Below are positions 1-8,084 of a stretch of DNA of 44,151 bases, in pieces. This DNA comes from Armatimonadota bacterium (GTDB lineage: Bacteria > Armatimonadota > Fimbriimonadia > Fimbriimonadales > ATM1), in NCBI GenBank assembly GCA_022567555.1, contig JADFGT010000012.1, positions 1 through 44,151 on the forward strand, read 5' to 3'. The notes under the pieces are model-generated. The model was not told the DNA's origin, searched no databases, and worked only from the letters and a program-made list of their open reading frames with translations. Positions within the stretch are counted from its first letter, which is position 1, and each line of letters opens with the position of its first letter. A program made the translations under genes and the position numbers.

Positions 1-49
1 CGCCGTCGATGGTGAGCGAGATCGTGCCGGCGCCTACGTCGGTGGTCAT
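1..49 (-). CDS. nuoG: NADH-quinone oxidoreductase subunit G, N-terminal 16 codons (partial)
   Basis: Reading the minus strand from the ATG at 49 gives MTTDVGAGTISLTIDG and then runs off the window edge. This resembles the start of a ferredoxin-like 2Fe-2S domain, as expected for NuoG, the iron-sulfur subunit of the complex I electron-input arm. The start codon overlaps the nuoF stop in an ATGA junction, the usual sign of translational coupling in nuoF-nuoG. Only 16 residues are visible, so the call rests mainly on position after nuoF. Confidence 0.7.
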   Translation of the reverse strand, partial: MTTDVGAGTISLTIDG

Positions 50-1317
50 GTGTTGGCTCCCTTCGGCGCGCCAACGGCCTGGCGAAAGTCCTGCAGGGCG
101 CTGGTAGCGGGGCTGACGGCCATCTGCCCCAGGCCGCACAGCGATGCGGATCGCATCACGGTCACTAGTTCGTCGATGTCGCGCAGCGCCGCGGTTTTCT
201 GAGCGTCGTCGCCGCTGCGCAGCCGCGCCAGTGCCGCCACCAGCCGTCCGCTGCCTTCGCGGCAGGGCGTGCACTTGCCGCACGATTCCCGCGCATAAAA
301 GAGCGTCGTCCGCCAGATGAACGTGACGATGCACGTGTGTTCGTTCAAAAAGATGCAGCCGCCCGAGCCCACCATCGTGCCTACTTCCACCAATTCCTCG
401 TAACCGATGATCGCCTTTTCGCATTGCTCCTTGTTGATCATAGGCACCGAAGAACCCCCGGGAACGCACGCCTTCAATTCGCCGCCTTTCATGCCGCCCG
501 CCAACTCAAGCAGTTCCATCAGAGGCATGCCGAATTCGATTTCATAGTTGCCCGGTTTATTTACATGGCCGGAGACGCTGAATATCTTTGTGCCCCGGCT
601 GTTCTTTGTGGACGCGCCGATCATGGCGTACCAGTCGCCGCCGTTCACAACAATGTGCGGCACGCAGGCGAAAGACTCCACGTTGTTTATGAGCGTCGGC
701 AGGTTCCACAGGCCCTCTATCGTGGGGAACGGGGCATGCGGGAACTTCAGGCCGGGCATCCCGCGCTCGCCCATCAAACTCCTCATCATGGCGTTCTCTT
801 CACCGCACTCATAAGAGCCCGCGCCCATGTGCACGTATATGTCGTGATCCCAGCCGCTGCCCAAGATGTTCTTGCCCAAGAAGCCGTTTTCATATGCCTC
901 GTCAATCGCCATCTTGATTGCCCGCGCGCAGTCCATGAACTCGGCGCGAATGTAGACGTATCCGACCTCGGCCTGAATTGCATAGCCCCCGATAATCATC
1001 CCCTCGATCATCAGATGGGGCGTGTTCTCCATCAGTTCCTTGTCTTTGAACGTTCCCGGCTCGCCCTCATCGGCGTTGCACAGAACATAGTGCGGCTTGG
1101 TCTTTTCTTTGGGGACGCTGTTCCACTTCATCCAGGTGGGGAATCCGGCGCCGCCTCGCCCGCGCAGTCCGCTCTTCTTCACTTCATCTATCACGGCCTG
1201 GCGCTCCATCGTGAGCGCCTTTTTTAAGCCCACATATCCGCCCTCGGCCATGTAGCCGGCGATGGCGCGGTATTCAGGGTCGCCGGAGTGCTTTAGGAGG
1301 AGTCTCGTTTCGGGCAT
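46..1317 (-). CDS. nuoF: NADH-quinone oxidoreductase subunit F (51 kDa, NADH/FMN site)
   Basis: NuoF binds NADH and FMN and passes electrons to the iron-sulfur chain of complex I on the cytoplasmic side. At 423 aa the length is normal. GRGGAGFP at residues 53-60 belongs to the FMN/NADH fold. CNADEGEPGTFKD and the glycine-rich GAGSYECGEE segment follow. The N3 4Fe-4S cluster is provided by C346, C349 and C352 in ESCGKCTPCREG plus C394 in SLCG. The stop overlaps the nuoG start. nuoE, its usual direct upstream partner, lies about 14.4 kb away at 15695-16321 on the same strand, with unrelated plus-strand genes between, so nuoFG seems separated from the rest of the operon and must have its own promoter. 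Function is well supported. Confidence 0.97.
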   Translation of the reverse strand: MPETRLLLKHSGDPEYRAIAGYMAEGGYVGLKKALTMERQAVIDEVKKSGLRGRGGAGFPTWMKWNSVPKEKTKPHYVLCNADEGEPGTFKDKELMENTPHLMIEGMIIGGYAIQAEVGYVYIRAEFMDCARAIKMAIDEAYENGFLGKNILGSGWDHDIYVHMGAGSYECGEENAMMRSLMGERGMPGLKFPHAPFPTIEGLWNLPTLINNVESFACVPHIVVNGGDWYAMIGASTKNSRGTKIFSVSGHVNKPGNYEIEFGMPLMELLELAGGMKGGELKACVPGGSSVPMINKEQCEKAIIGYEELVEVGTMVGSGGCIFLNEHTCIVTFIWRTTLFYARESCGKCTPCREGSGRLVAALARLRSGDDAQKTAALRDIDELVTVMRSASLCGLGQMAVSPATSALQDFRQAVGAPKGANT

Positions 1318-1421
1318 CTTTCGGCGGGAAGTCTACCTGCTCTCTCCTTTCTCTCAACTCCTGCGGGCGAGGCTCCTTCCGGGCCGTTGCTCACACTGAG
1401 GTTCGCCCCTGGCGACGCTGC

Positions 1422-1427
1422 CATACT
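1422..1427 (+). promoter_or_regulatory. -10 element CATACT, leaderless-type promoter for the VOC gene
   Basis: CATACT lies exactly 6 nt before the ATG at 1434, so transcription would begin at or beside the start codon. There is no Shine-Dalgarno sequence. The same geometry recurs at several genes in this window. No clear -35 box was recognised. Confidence 0.4.
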
Positions 1428-1433
1428 GGGGAT

Positions 1434-1832
1434 ATGGACGGCAAGACAGAGACGGCGGCTGGAATCTCCGGCGGGACGCCGACGATCTTCGTATCCAACA
1501 TGGACGAGGCGGTCCGGTTCTACACCGAGGCGCTCGGCCTGAAACTCGCTTACCGCGCGGGCGACCATTGGGCCTCTGTGGACGCCGGCGATGGCTTGAC
1601 CCTCGGCCTCCACCCCGCGACGGAGCGCGCGCCTGCGCCGGGCACGCCGGGATCGGTGCAGATCGGCCTCAACGTGACCGGGCCTATCGAAGACGTGGTG
1701 GCGGCGCTGAAGAGTCGCGGCGTTCCGTTTCGGGGCGAGATTGTGGATGACGCGGAAGGCGCCATAAAACTCGCCTTCTTCACCGATCCGGACGGGAACG
1801 TGTTGTATCTGTGTGAGGAGATGGGGCGGTGA
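1434..1832 (+). CDS. VOC-superfamily (glyoxalase/bleomycin-resistance-like) protein
   Basis: This 132-aa protein shows the paired beta-alpha-beta-beta-beta pattern of the vicinal oxygen chelate superfamily. TPTIFVSNMDEAVRFYTEALG is the opening strand-helix. FFTDPDGNVLYLCE near the C terminus is the typical last strand, with E supplying a likely metal ligand. Members include glyoxalase I, dioxygenases and antibiotic-binding proteins, so the substrate cannot be deduced. It is a single small domain that probably dimerises. It stands alone between nuoF (opposite strand) and the sugar symporter. The ATG at 1434 was chosen because a -10-like hexamer ends 6 nt before it. Confidence 0.85.
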   Translation: MDGKTETAAGISGGTPTIFVSNMDEAVRFYTEALGLKLAYRAGDHWASVDAGDGLTLGLHPATERAPAPGTPGSVQIGLNVTGPIEDVVAALKSRGVPFRGEIVDDAEGAIKLAFFTDPDGNVLYLCEEMGR

Positions 1833-1841
1833 ATCGGGCAC

Positions 1842-1910
1842 GTGATATAGAGTAATAGTTCGCAGGAGAGGATGATGAGACGGGTTTGGGGCTTGCACTT
1901 GTGGCCGCCG
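1842..1910 (+). repeat. Degenerate duplicate of the promoter/leader/signal-peptide start of the protease-HEAT gene
   Basis: Bases 1859-1888 match 3646-3675 at 28 of 30 positions, covering the ribosome binding site AGGAGAGG, a double ATG and the first signal-peptide codons. Similarity continues on both sides, including a TATA-like -10 (1844 region against 3633-3638) and the following codons with a one-base indel. In this copy the reading frame gives only MMRRVWGLHLWPP and stops. It is probably the remnant of a lost gene or a recombination scar, and it lies 42 bp before the symporter start. Confidence 0.7.
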
Positions 1911-1951
1911 TGATGACCGGCGTCGTCCTTCGGAGACCGGACGGGTAATCC

Positions 1952-3292
1952 ATGCAGCCACTCTCTCTCTCCCAGAAACTCCTCTACGGTTCCGGCCACT
2001 TCGGCATCAGCCTGCTGGCATATTTCATCGTGCAGTGGCTGCAAGATTTCTATTTCCCGGCTTCCGAAGGCCGCCCGGCCCTCGTGGCGTACAGTCTGGT
2101 CATTTTGGCATTGTCCATCGGCAGGTTCACGGACGCTGTGAACGACCCGCTTATCGGCTACTGGAGCGACCGGATAACGACTCGCTGGGGGCGCAGGAAG
2201 CCCTTCATGCTCGTCGCGCTTCTTCCGCTGGTTCTCACCTTTGTGCTTCTTTGGCATCCCCCTGCGCAGACGCTCGCGCAAACGAACTTCTGGTGGCTCG
2301 TTGCGGTTCTGGCCGTCTACCTGTTCGCATTCACCGCCTATGTGGCGCCGTATCTTGCACTGCTGTCCGAACTCACTGCAACTTCTAAGGAGCGAACCAA
2401 CCTCGCCACATTGCAAGGGTTCTTCAACCTGTCGGGCATCGTCGTGGGGGGGGCGGCCGCGGAACTGCTGCTAAGCAATTATGGGTATCAGGGCACGGCA
2501 TGGATGGTCGCGGCAATCGCGTTCGTTTCCCTCGCCCTGCCGATCATCGGCCCGAGCGAACGCGTCAAACGGGCCGACGCGCACCCCCAGCCGCCGCCGT
2601 TTCGCTCAATCCGCATGATCCTGCAGAACAGGCCGTTCCTCTGTTACATAGCCAGCAAAGTTGTCTTTCTGGGAGGAATGATGACCTTGATTGCGGCGCT
2701 GCCCTACCTTGTGGAGCACCGTCTCGGGCTGCCGAGCAGCAAGGCCGGCATTATGACGGCTGTGGCGGTGCTCTGCGGAATGGCGGCGATGCCTGTTGTG
2801 ACGGCGCTGGTGCGGCGGCGCGGACTGAAGTTCGCCTATATCTCCTCCATTCTTTGGTTCGCGGTGACACTGCCGCTGTTGGCAACCTTCGGCGTTTGGC
2901 ATGACCCGGTCATTGATCTTTGGTACGCCCGAGGAGTAACCGCTCTGTGCGGCCTGGCACTCGGCGGCCTGTTCGCTCTGCCTTACGCAATTCTGTCGAA
3001 CATTACCGACTATGACCGCAGCCGCACGGGGATCAGCCGGCAGGGAATCTTTTTCGGCGTGCAAGGCCTAATCATGAAAGCGGCTTATGCAGGCGGTCCG
3101 GCTCTCGCTCTCTTTATCATCTTCTTCGGAACGGGAACCACGACGGAACCGTCGGCGCTCGGCCTCATACTGATCGGCCCAATCACCGCCATCGCGGTCC
3201 TAATCGGCGCCCTCATCTTCCGCGCATATCCCGAAGCGGAGGTCGAAGCGGCGGTGCGAGAGTCGCACGCCCAGGCGGCGAGCGAAGGCTGA
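1952..3292 (+). CDS. MFS transporter of the glycoside-pentoside-hexuronide (GPH) cation symporter family
   Basis: The 446-aa integral membrane protein has about 12 hydrophobic segments. The segment DAVNDPLIGYWSDR followed by RWGRRKPF is the characteristic loop 2-3 region of the GPH family (MelB/XynP-like), which imports sugars or glycosides with Na+ or H+. Its substrate cannot be told, and no glycoside hydrolase lies nearby. The ribosome binding site is weak. A G8 tract at 2446-2453 falls inside the coding sequence, within a Gly-Gly-Ala stretch. The degenerate leader duplicated from the 3659 gene lies immediately upstream. Confidence 0.88.
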   Translation: MQPLSLSQKLLYGSGHFGISLLAYFIVQWLQDFYFPASEGRPALVAYSLVILALSIGRFTDAVNDPLIGYWSDRITTRWGRRKPFMLVALLPLVLTFVLLWHPPAQTLAQTNFWWLVAVLAVYLFAFTAYVAPYLALLSELTATSKERTNLATLQGFFNLSGIVVGGAAAELLLSNYGYQGTAWMVAAIAFVSLALPIIGPSERVKRADAHPQPPPFRSIRMILQNRPFLCYIASKVVFLGGMMTLIAALPYLVEHRLGLPSSKAGIMTAVAVLCGMAAMPVVTALVRRRGLKFAYISSILWFAVTLPLLATFGVWHDPVIDLWYARGVTALCGLALGGLFALPYAILSNITDYDRSRTGISRQGIFFGVQGLIMKAAYAGGPALALFIIFFGTGTTTEPSALGLILIGPITAIAVLIGALIFRAYPEAEVEAAVRESHAQAASEG

Positions 3293-3328
3293 GGTGTATA
3301 TGCCTCGGCCCGTCCTCGGGGGGGGGCG

Positions 3329-3541
3329 CTAACCGGCGGCGGGCTTTTGGCGGCGAATGATCTCGGCGAGATGCCGGAGGGCCTCGTTCACCGACTTTGA
3401 GTCAGGGAAGAACTCCGCCACGTCGGGCTCGAGCACGACTACGTTGCTGCCGTCGGCGAAGCGCCCGGCGTACTTGCCGCGTTCGCCCTTGCCGAAGTCG
3501 TACTCCGGCCGCATCTCAGGTTCGTTCTGTTCCTTCTTCAT
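3329..3541 (-). CDS. Small conserved protein, antitoxin-like
   Basis: The 70-aa protein begins MKKEQNEPEMRPEYDF, has a central segment GKYAGRFADGSNVVVLEPDV and ends in a helix SVNEALRHLAEIIRR. This architecture, a short beta strand next to an amphipathic helix, is common in small orphan proteins resembling the DNA-binding half of type II toxin-antitoxin modules. No toxin gene adjoins it: the neighbours are a convergent symporter and a divergent protease. The antitoxin idea is therefore only inference from general appearance. A G9 tract at 3318-3326 lies just beyond its stop codon. Confidence 0.65.
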   Translation of the reverse strand: MKKEQNEPEMRPEYDFGKGERGKYAGRFADGSNVVVLEPDVAEFFPDSKSVNEALRHLAEIIRRQKPAAG

Positions 3542-3632
3542 AGTCTCTTCGTTCTCTCGGTGCGGCTGCCCGAGCGCTGATAGACTGTACTCTATCTGCT
3601 GTCTCGACCTCCCACATTCGGCCCGTGTCTGA

Positions 3633-3638
3633 TATAAT
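3633..3638 (+). promoter_or_regulatory. -10 element TATAAT for the protease-HEAT gene
   Basis: A perfect TATAAT lies 20 nt before the first ATG at 3659. It is followed by an AGGAGAGG ribosome binding site at 3651-3658, so this gene has a short conventional leader. No convincing -35 hexamer is visible. Confidence 0.55.
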
Positions 3639-3658
3639 GTCGTCGTTCGTAGGAGAGG

Positions 3659-5227
3659 ATGATGAGACGAGTTTGCGGGTTTGTGCTTGTGGCTGCGGCG
3701 CTGCCCGGCTTCGCGGCGCAGGGCGACGCGGCAAAGGTCTTCGCGAAGGCGAAGGACGCCGTGGTCACCATCACGACGCCGAGCGGCTCGGGGACGGGGT
3801 TTGTGATTGGGGATGGGACATTGCTAGTCACCTGCCACCACATCATTTCTACAGATCTCAAGTCAAGCAACCCGTACCGCGATATCCCATACCGCGCATC
3901 ACTTATCTCACTCAGCCTCGAAGGCATAGTAGTAGCGTCTGTATACGCCTATGATGCCGAGAAGGATATCGCTATCCTAAAACTGAACAGACCAGCACCG
4001 AAACGACTGACGCTTCTTGAATCCGGCACACTGAATCCGGGTACAAAGATCTTCGTGATCGGTACCGCGCTCGGTTTCTTAGAGCAGACGATTACGGAGG
4101 GCATTGTGAGCGGAGTTCGCGAGACACATTCCGGATCGCTCCTGCAGATCACGGCGGCCATCAGCCCCGGCAGTTCGGGCAGTCCGGTGCTTACTGCGTC
4201 GGGGAAAGTTGCTGGGGTGGTCGTCGGTTCTCTTGAGGAAGGCCAATCGCTAAACTTCGCAGTGCCCGCGGATGAAGTCCACGCGCTCCTGCGATCACGG
4301 GCACGTGCAACGAACATTGACTTTGAGAAGCTAAGGGAATCATATGAAGCCAACAAGGCCGCGCGTATAAAGGACCTCGTCGGGAAACTGGACGGCCGGT
4401 GGGGGGACGAGGCAGCGAGGAAACTGTCAGGAATGAGCACAGAAGGTGTCTTGGCTTTGAGCGCCGCCGCGCGGGAAGGAAATCCCGCGGTGCGCGGCCG
4501 GGCGGTAGATGGACTCATCCGGGCGCTCGCGGACACGGATTCCTCGGTCCTCCGGTCTGCCGCGTTGGCGCTGGGGGTTATCGGCGACAAGCGCGCCGTC
4601 GGACCGCTCATCCGGGCGCTCGCGGACACGGATTCCTGGGTCCGCCGGTCTGCCGCGTGGGCGCTGGGGCATATCGGCGACAGCGCAGTCGAGCCGCTCA
4701 TCCAAGCGCTCGCGGACACGGATTCCTGGGTCCGCTCGTCTGCCGCGGGGGCGCTGGGGCATATCGGCGACAAGCGCGCTGTCGAACCACTTATTCGGGT
4801 GCTCGCGGACAGCGATCCCGACGTCCGCTGGTCTGCCGCGTGGGCGCTGGGGCTTATCGGCGACAGCGCCGTCGAGCCGCTCATCCGGGCGCTCGCGGAC
4901 AGCGATTCCTGGGTCCGCATGTATGCCGCGTTGGCGCTGGGGTATATCGGTGACAAGCGCGCCGTCGAGCCGCTCATCCGGGCGCTCGCGGACAGCCATC
5001 ACTCGGTCCGCATGGATGCCGCGTCGGCGCTGGGGCGTATCGGCGACAAGCGCGCATTGCAGGCCCTGCGGAGAGTGTTGAACGACCCAGACCAACACGT
5101 GCGCGCTGCTGCGAGGGAGGCGATTCGCAAGATCGAGGGGAGGTTGTCGAGCTCGCAACTCACCTGCCTTGTGAGGGCGACGGCATCAGAGAAGGGGGCG
5201 CATTGCCTACTGAACCTCGGCGAGTAA
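3659..5227 (+). CDS. Secreted trypsin-like serine protease with C-terminal HEAT (PBS-lyase-type) repeats
   Basis: The 522-aa protein starts with a signal peptide (about residues 1-22, ending GFAAQG). Next comes a chymotrypsin-fold domain (about 25-215) with triad candidates H61 in VTCHHI, D103 in EKDIAIL and S173 in GSSGSPV, as in DegP/HtrA-type proteases but without a PDZ domain. A linker leads to seven HEAT-like repeats of 30-31 residues (about 282 to 495), each with the pattern AVEPLIRALADxDxxVRxxAAxALGxIGD. Such repeats usually form a protein-binding solenoid. Export to the periplasm is inferred, and the substrate is unknown. ATG 3662 fits the ribosome binding site spacing slightly better than 3659. 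The gene overlaps the convergent gene at 5207 by 21 bp. Confidence 0.88.
   Translation: MMRRVCGFVLVAAALPGFAAQGDAAKVFAKAKDAVVTITTPSGSGTGFVIGDGTLLVTCHHIISTDLKSSNPYRDIPYRASLISLSLEGIVVASVYAYDAEKDIAILKLNRPAPKRLTLLESGTLNPGTKIFVIGTALGFLEQTITEGIVSGVRETHSGSLLQITAAISPGSSGSPVLTASGKVAGVVVGSLEEGQSLNFAVPADEVHALLRSRARATNIDFEKLRESYEANKAARIKDLVGKLDGRWGDEAARKLSGMSTEGVLALSAAAREGNPAVRGRAVDGLIRALADTDSSVLRSAALALGVIGDKRAVGPLIRALADTDSWVRRSAAWALGHIGDSAVEPLIQALADTDSWVRSSAAGALGHIGDKRAVEPLIRVLADSDPDVRWSAAWALGLIGDSAVEPLIRALADSDSWVRMYAALALGYIGDKRAVEPLIRALADSHHSVRMDAASALGRIGDKRALQALRRVLNDPDQHVRAAAREAIRKIEGRLSSSQLTCLVRATASEKGAHCLLNLGE
4502..5053 (+). repeat. Six near-identical in-frame 93/90-bp tandem repeats encoding HEAT units
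   Basis: The units are 93, 90, 93, 90, 93 and 93 bp. Those joined by GDKRAV have 31 codons and those joined by GDSAV have 30. Phrases such as GCGCTCGCGGACACGGATTC recur almost unchanged at DNA level, including synonymous positions, which points to recent duplication or gene conversion. A seventh, diverged unit follows (ALQALRRVLNDPDQ...). Confidence 0.9.
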
Positions 5228-5875
5228 GGTCTGTTGAGCACGTTCGAGGAGATCGTCGAGGGCAATTTCCTGTGCCGCAAGAATGGAGGGCAATTCGTAA
5301 CTCGCTTTCATGATAGTATTGAGAGGGTTTCCTTCCTCGCGGACATTGTACTTGGCGAGTTCCTCCTTGTCGGCGGCGACAGCGTGCAAAGAAAGACCGG
5401 CGAGAAGGGTGTTTGCCTCCATTGCATTACTGCGGAACGATTCAAACATCTCTCTCACTTTCTTGGAGTCACGTTTTAGTTGGGCTCCTAGGTAGGCCCA
5501 AGACAAGAGTGCTGCCGATAATGCTCGAAAGCTTGACATGTAATCGGCAAACGCCTTGATTCTTCTCTTTTGCGATTCCGTAAGCGTCTCTGGCGGCAGT
5601 TGGTCGGCTCCAACGATAAAGGCATCAAGAGCAAAGGAGTAAAAAGAACTGCAAGTCCCGCTCAGCGCAGCAGTTGCGTCTTGCGTGGCTACTATGCTGT
5701 CTGCTATTTGTCTGAACGCCTCGACCTTGAGTCTTCTTCGTTCGTTAGCCTGGCTGCGCTTCCCCTGCAGAATGTGAGTCAGCCAAATACCTGCCAAGAC
5801 AATTCCGACCGTGAGAATCGTGCTCACGACCTCCTTTATGATCTCCTCCCATGCCATGTGATTTAGCCCTAGCAC
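5207..5875 (-). CDS. Hypothetical single-pass membrane protein
   Basis: I do not recognise this 222-aa protein. One hydrophobic helix near the N terminus (VVSTILTVGIVLAGIWLTHI, about residues 16-35) is followed by a basic stretch and then a largely helical, charged soluble domain of about 180 residues with few prolines. It probably sits as a membrane-anchored cytoplasmic helical bundle. The internal Met 7 (ATG at 5857) is an equally possible start. Its end overlaps the end of the convergent protease-HEAT gene by 21 bp. Codon use is less GC-rich than in neighbouring housekeeping genes, compatible with accessory status. Confidence 0.6.
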   Translation of the reverse strand: MLGLNHMAWEEIIKEVVSTILTVGIVLAGIWLTHILQGKRSQANERRRLKVEAFRQIADSIVATQDATAALSGTCSSFYSFALDAFIVGADQLPPETLTESQKRRIKAFADYMSSFRALSAALLSWAYLGAQLKRDSKKVREMFESFRSNAMEANTLLAGLSLHAVAADKEELAKYNVREEGNPLNTIMKASYELPSILAAQEIALDDLLERAQQTLLAEVQ

Positions 5876-6037
5876 GCTCCAGCCTACCTCGGACTACGAC
5901 GGGTGGGTCGCCGGTGTGATGGTTGAATCGGGTGCTACGGACATGGTCGCTGCAAAGTCAGACCCTGTTCGGCAAGACAGTAAGCGACTATGTCCACGGC
6001 ACCCGCGCGAGGGAACGTCTCCGACGGTTCGCGTAGG

Positions 6038-6604
6038 TCATCCGTACCGGTCAACCACATTCCGTAACGTTTCACTGTTCCGTTTGACGGCACCGACATA
6101 GGTGCGCAACCGCTCGTATTCAGCCGTGAGTAGCGGACACTCCTCCCAGATTTCCTCGCCGTCAATCACTCGCTGTATCCGGCCTTTCAATACGTCCACC
6201 CCGAATTTGGCCCTAAGAACATCAGGCTGGAACAAGACCCATGCGAAAAATCCTTCCCAATACTCTCTTTCCGCATCGCCGAGATCGTCCCAAATCCTGT
6301 CCAAGTAATCGTGGACTACGCACGCCTGCTGCCGTTCCGCCGTTTCGTCTCCTTCTAGCTCCCTCCGTTGTCGCATGAACTCCCGAAGCCATTGAGGAAA
6401 GGGGTCCGCAAGACTCCACGAATTTCCGAACTCCTGGTACCAGGGGTGATCGCGAATGCGATGCATAGGCCCTAAGGTCTCGTGCGCTTTGTCCTTCTCT
6501 TTGTGCATGTCGAAGTACGATCTGCCGAAAACGAGGAAGTCAATGACCGCATGAACCCACCCACTTGGCATACTCTGCTTGCCTCCGCTCTTCAATTCTC
6601 CCAA
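6038..6604 (-). CDS. Hypothetical protein with conserved-looking His/Asp-rich N-terminal region
   Basis: The 188-aa protein is not recognised. It has a notable N-terminal stretch with VHAVIDFLVFGRSYFDMHKEKD followed by LGPMHRIRDHPWY. The spacing of His and Asp residues would suit a metal site, but I cannot assign a family. The rest is mostly helical and acidic (RRELEGDETAERQQ, EECPLLTAEYERLRTYV), with no signal peptide or transmembrane helix. It is isolated between two minus-strand genes. The 162-bp gap on its 3' side (5876-6037) shows no gene or clear signal. Base composition is lower in GC than in the flanking genes. Confidence 0.6.
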   Translation of the reverse strand: MGELKSGGKQSMPSGWVHAVIDFLVFGRSYFDMHKEKDKAHETLGPMHRIRDHPWYQEFGNSWSLADPFPQWLREFMRQRRELEGDETAERQQACVVHDYLDRIWDDLGDAEREYWEGFFAWVLFQPDVLRAKFGVDVLKGRIQRVIDGEEIWEECPLLTAEYERLRTYVGAVKRNSETLRNVVDRYG

Positions 6605-6710
6605 TAGTACAGAGGGCGACTGCCGTGTTCCCTGCTCGGGATGAACCCCTTTTTACCCGTTTATGTGTCCGTGTCCTTTCGATTTGGGAAAAGTGGGAGG
6701 TAGAGGGAAC

Positions 6711-7991
6711 TTAGCCCATATCGTCCAAGAGCGACTGCACGGCGTCTTCCGTACGCGAAGTGGCGGCTTGCACGGCTGCGCGTTTGTCTTGTGAATACTG
6801 GTCGCGGTATTCACGCAAATCAAAAGGTTCCCCGAGGCGGACGAAGCAGCGCTTCTTGCCTTTGATACGCGAGTCGCCCAGGACCTCGATCTCCAAACGG
6901 CGCAGCGTCTCGATGACACGCTCAGGCGTCGGGTTTTCCGCGATGTAGCCGTCGCGCACGGCGACCCAGTTCGAAAGGCGGTTCAGGTCGTGCAACAACG
7001 GCCGGATGTGGTCGCGCATCTCCGACAGCAGGCGAACTTCGTACACCGTTTCCGGCACAAGGTCCGGACGCGTCAGCGAGTTCACCTTTTGGAAGAGCGC
7101 GCGCATTTTATCCGGCAGGGTGCGCCCGAGCGCTTCCGGTTTCACGCCCAACCGCCCCGCAACCTCGGCGAGGATCGCTTCCCGCACGGCCTCGATGCGG
7201 GGATTCATATAGTCTCGCTCACCGGCCTCGAGACCATACACCCTCTCGGCGGAGCGAAGCACCGCGTCGCCAACGCGACGCAACCGAGCGTAAGCGTCCG
7301 AAGGCGCCGGCCTTCGCAGACCCAATGCACGCTCCAGACGCCCGATAGATGACGTGACCTCATTGCTCATGTCCTGAACGAAGCGGTATTTCATCGCCAC
7401 CGGCTGGATGAAAAGCGGCGCGTCCGTTCCGGCCTTCCGCATGTCCTCCATCGCAAAGAACATCAACTGAAACGTTCCGTTGTGGAACGGCAGAAGCGAA
7501 TCGTTCTGGCTGTACACTTCGCCTTCGGGGAAGATTACAAGTTTCGTGGCCGGTTCGCTTAGCAGTTTGCGCGTCATCCGGAACGAGTCCCTATCCGGAG
7601 CGCCTCGGACGATTGAATACACGCCGCACCTTTGCAGGAGCGCGCCTATCAATCCCCAACAGGCGTCGAAGGTCTCCCTCGCGGCAACGTAATGAAACGG
7701 CATTCCGGCCCTGCGGGAGAGATGGAACATTACAACAGGTTCGATCGCGGTCGGGTGGTTCGGCGTGATGACCACCCGGTCTCGACTTAAGTCTCGGAAC
7801 CTCTCCAGGTCCTCATCCCGGTACACGACCGACACAACCCCGTAACGGCGACGCAGAATCAGAGGAACGAGCAAGCGCGAGCAGCCGAGAACAAACGGAC
7901 TGGGTTTGGGCGGCCGGAAGGCGAGTGCGGACCTCTTCGCGACCGGCCCGGCCGCCGCTTCTGCGGTTTTCTGTCCGGCTTTCGTACTCAC
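6711..7991 (-). CDS. PlsC-type 1-acyl-sn-glycerol-3-phosphate acyltransferase family protein
   Basis: This 426-aa protein carries the lysophospholipid acyltransferase motifs. Motif I is NHPTAIEP (H79 to E84), motif III is FPEGE (about residue 158), and aromatic and basic residues lie between. It probably transfers acyl chains to a glycerol-phosphate-type acceptor at the inner membrane. Motif I is H-x4-E rather than the usual H-x4-D. A C-terminal extension of about 200 residues is longer than in classical PlsC. I chose GTG 7991 because GGGAGG sits 7 nt before it. The longer reading from 8042 would have to translate through a perfect 13-bp hairpin at 8010-8040 that more likely ends the upstream selenoprotein transcript. 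Confidence 0.8.
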   Translation of the reverse strand: MSTKAGQKTAEAAAGPVAKRSALAFRPPKPSPFVLGCSRLLVPLILRRRYGVVSVVYRDEDLERFRDLSRDRVVITPNHPTAIEPVVMFHLSRRAGMPFHYVAARETFDACWGLIGALLQRCGVYSIVRGAPDRDSFRMTRKLLSEPATKLVIFPEGEVYSQNDSLLPFHNGTFQLMFFAMEDMRKAGTDAPLFIQPVAMKYRFVQDMSNEVTSSIGRLERALGLRRPAPSDAYARLRRVGDAVLRSAERVYGLEAGERDYMNPRIEAVREAILAEVAGRLGVKPEALGRTLPDKMRALFQKVNSLTRPDLVPETVYEVRLLSEMRDHIRPLLHDLNRLSNWVAVRDGYIAENPTPERVIETLRRLEIEVLGDSRIKGKKRCFVRLGEPFDLREYRDQYSQDKRAAVQAATSRTEDAVQSLLDDMG

Positions 7992-8009
7992 GGCTCCCTC
8001 CCAGGAAAC

Positions 8010-8040
8010 GGAAAGCGTGCGGCCTCGCCGCACGCTTTCC
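8010..8040 (-). terminator. 13-bp perfect inverted repeat, likely transcription end after the selenoprotein gene
   Basis: GGAAAGCGTGCGG (8010-8022) and CCGCACGCTTTCC (8028-8040) are perfectly complementary around a 5-nt loop. It lies 45 bp downstream of the selenoprotein stop and just before the acyltransferase ribosome binding site. There is no U-tract, so rho-independent termination is not certain. RNA stabilisation or processing is an alternative. Confidence 0.55.
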
Positions 8041-8084
8041 ATGATAGCCGAATTCGGGCAGCCCGGCGCCGTCCGAATCAGTTG

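Noticed and set aside
3949-5158. Long open frames on the minus strand and in a second plus frame through the HEAT repeats
   Set aside because: They follow from the repeat unit being a multiple of three; translations are low-complexity Ser/Arg-rich repeats with no family resemblance.
8010-8042. ATG 8042 as start of the acyltransferase
   Set aside because: The extra 17 codons cross a perfect 13-bp hairpin. GTG 7991 has a well-spaced GGGAGG.
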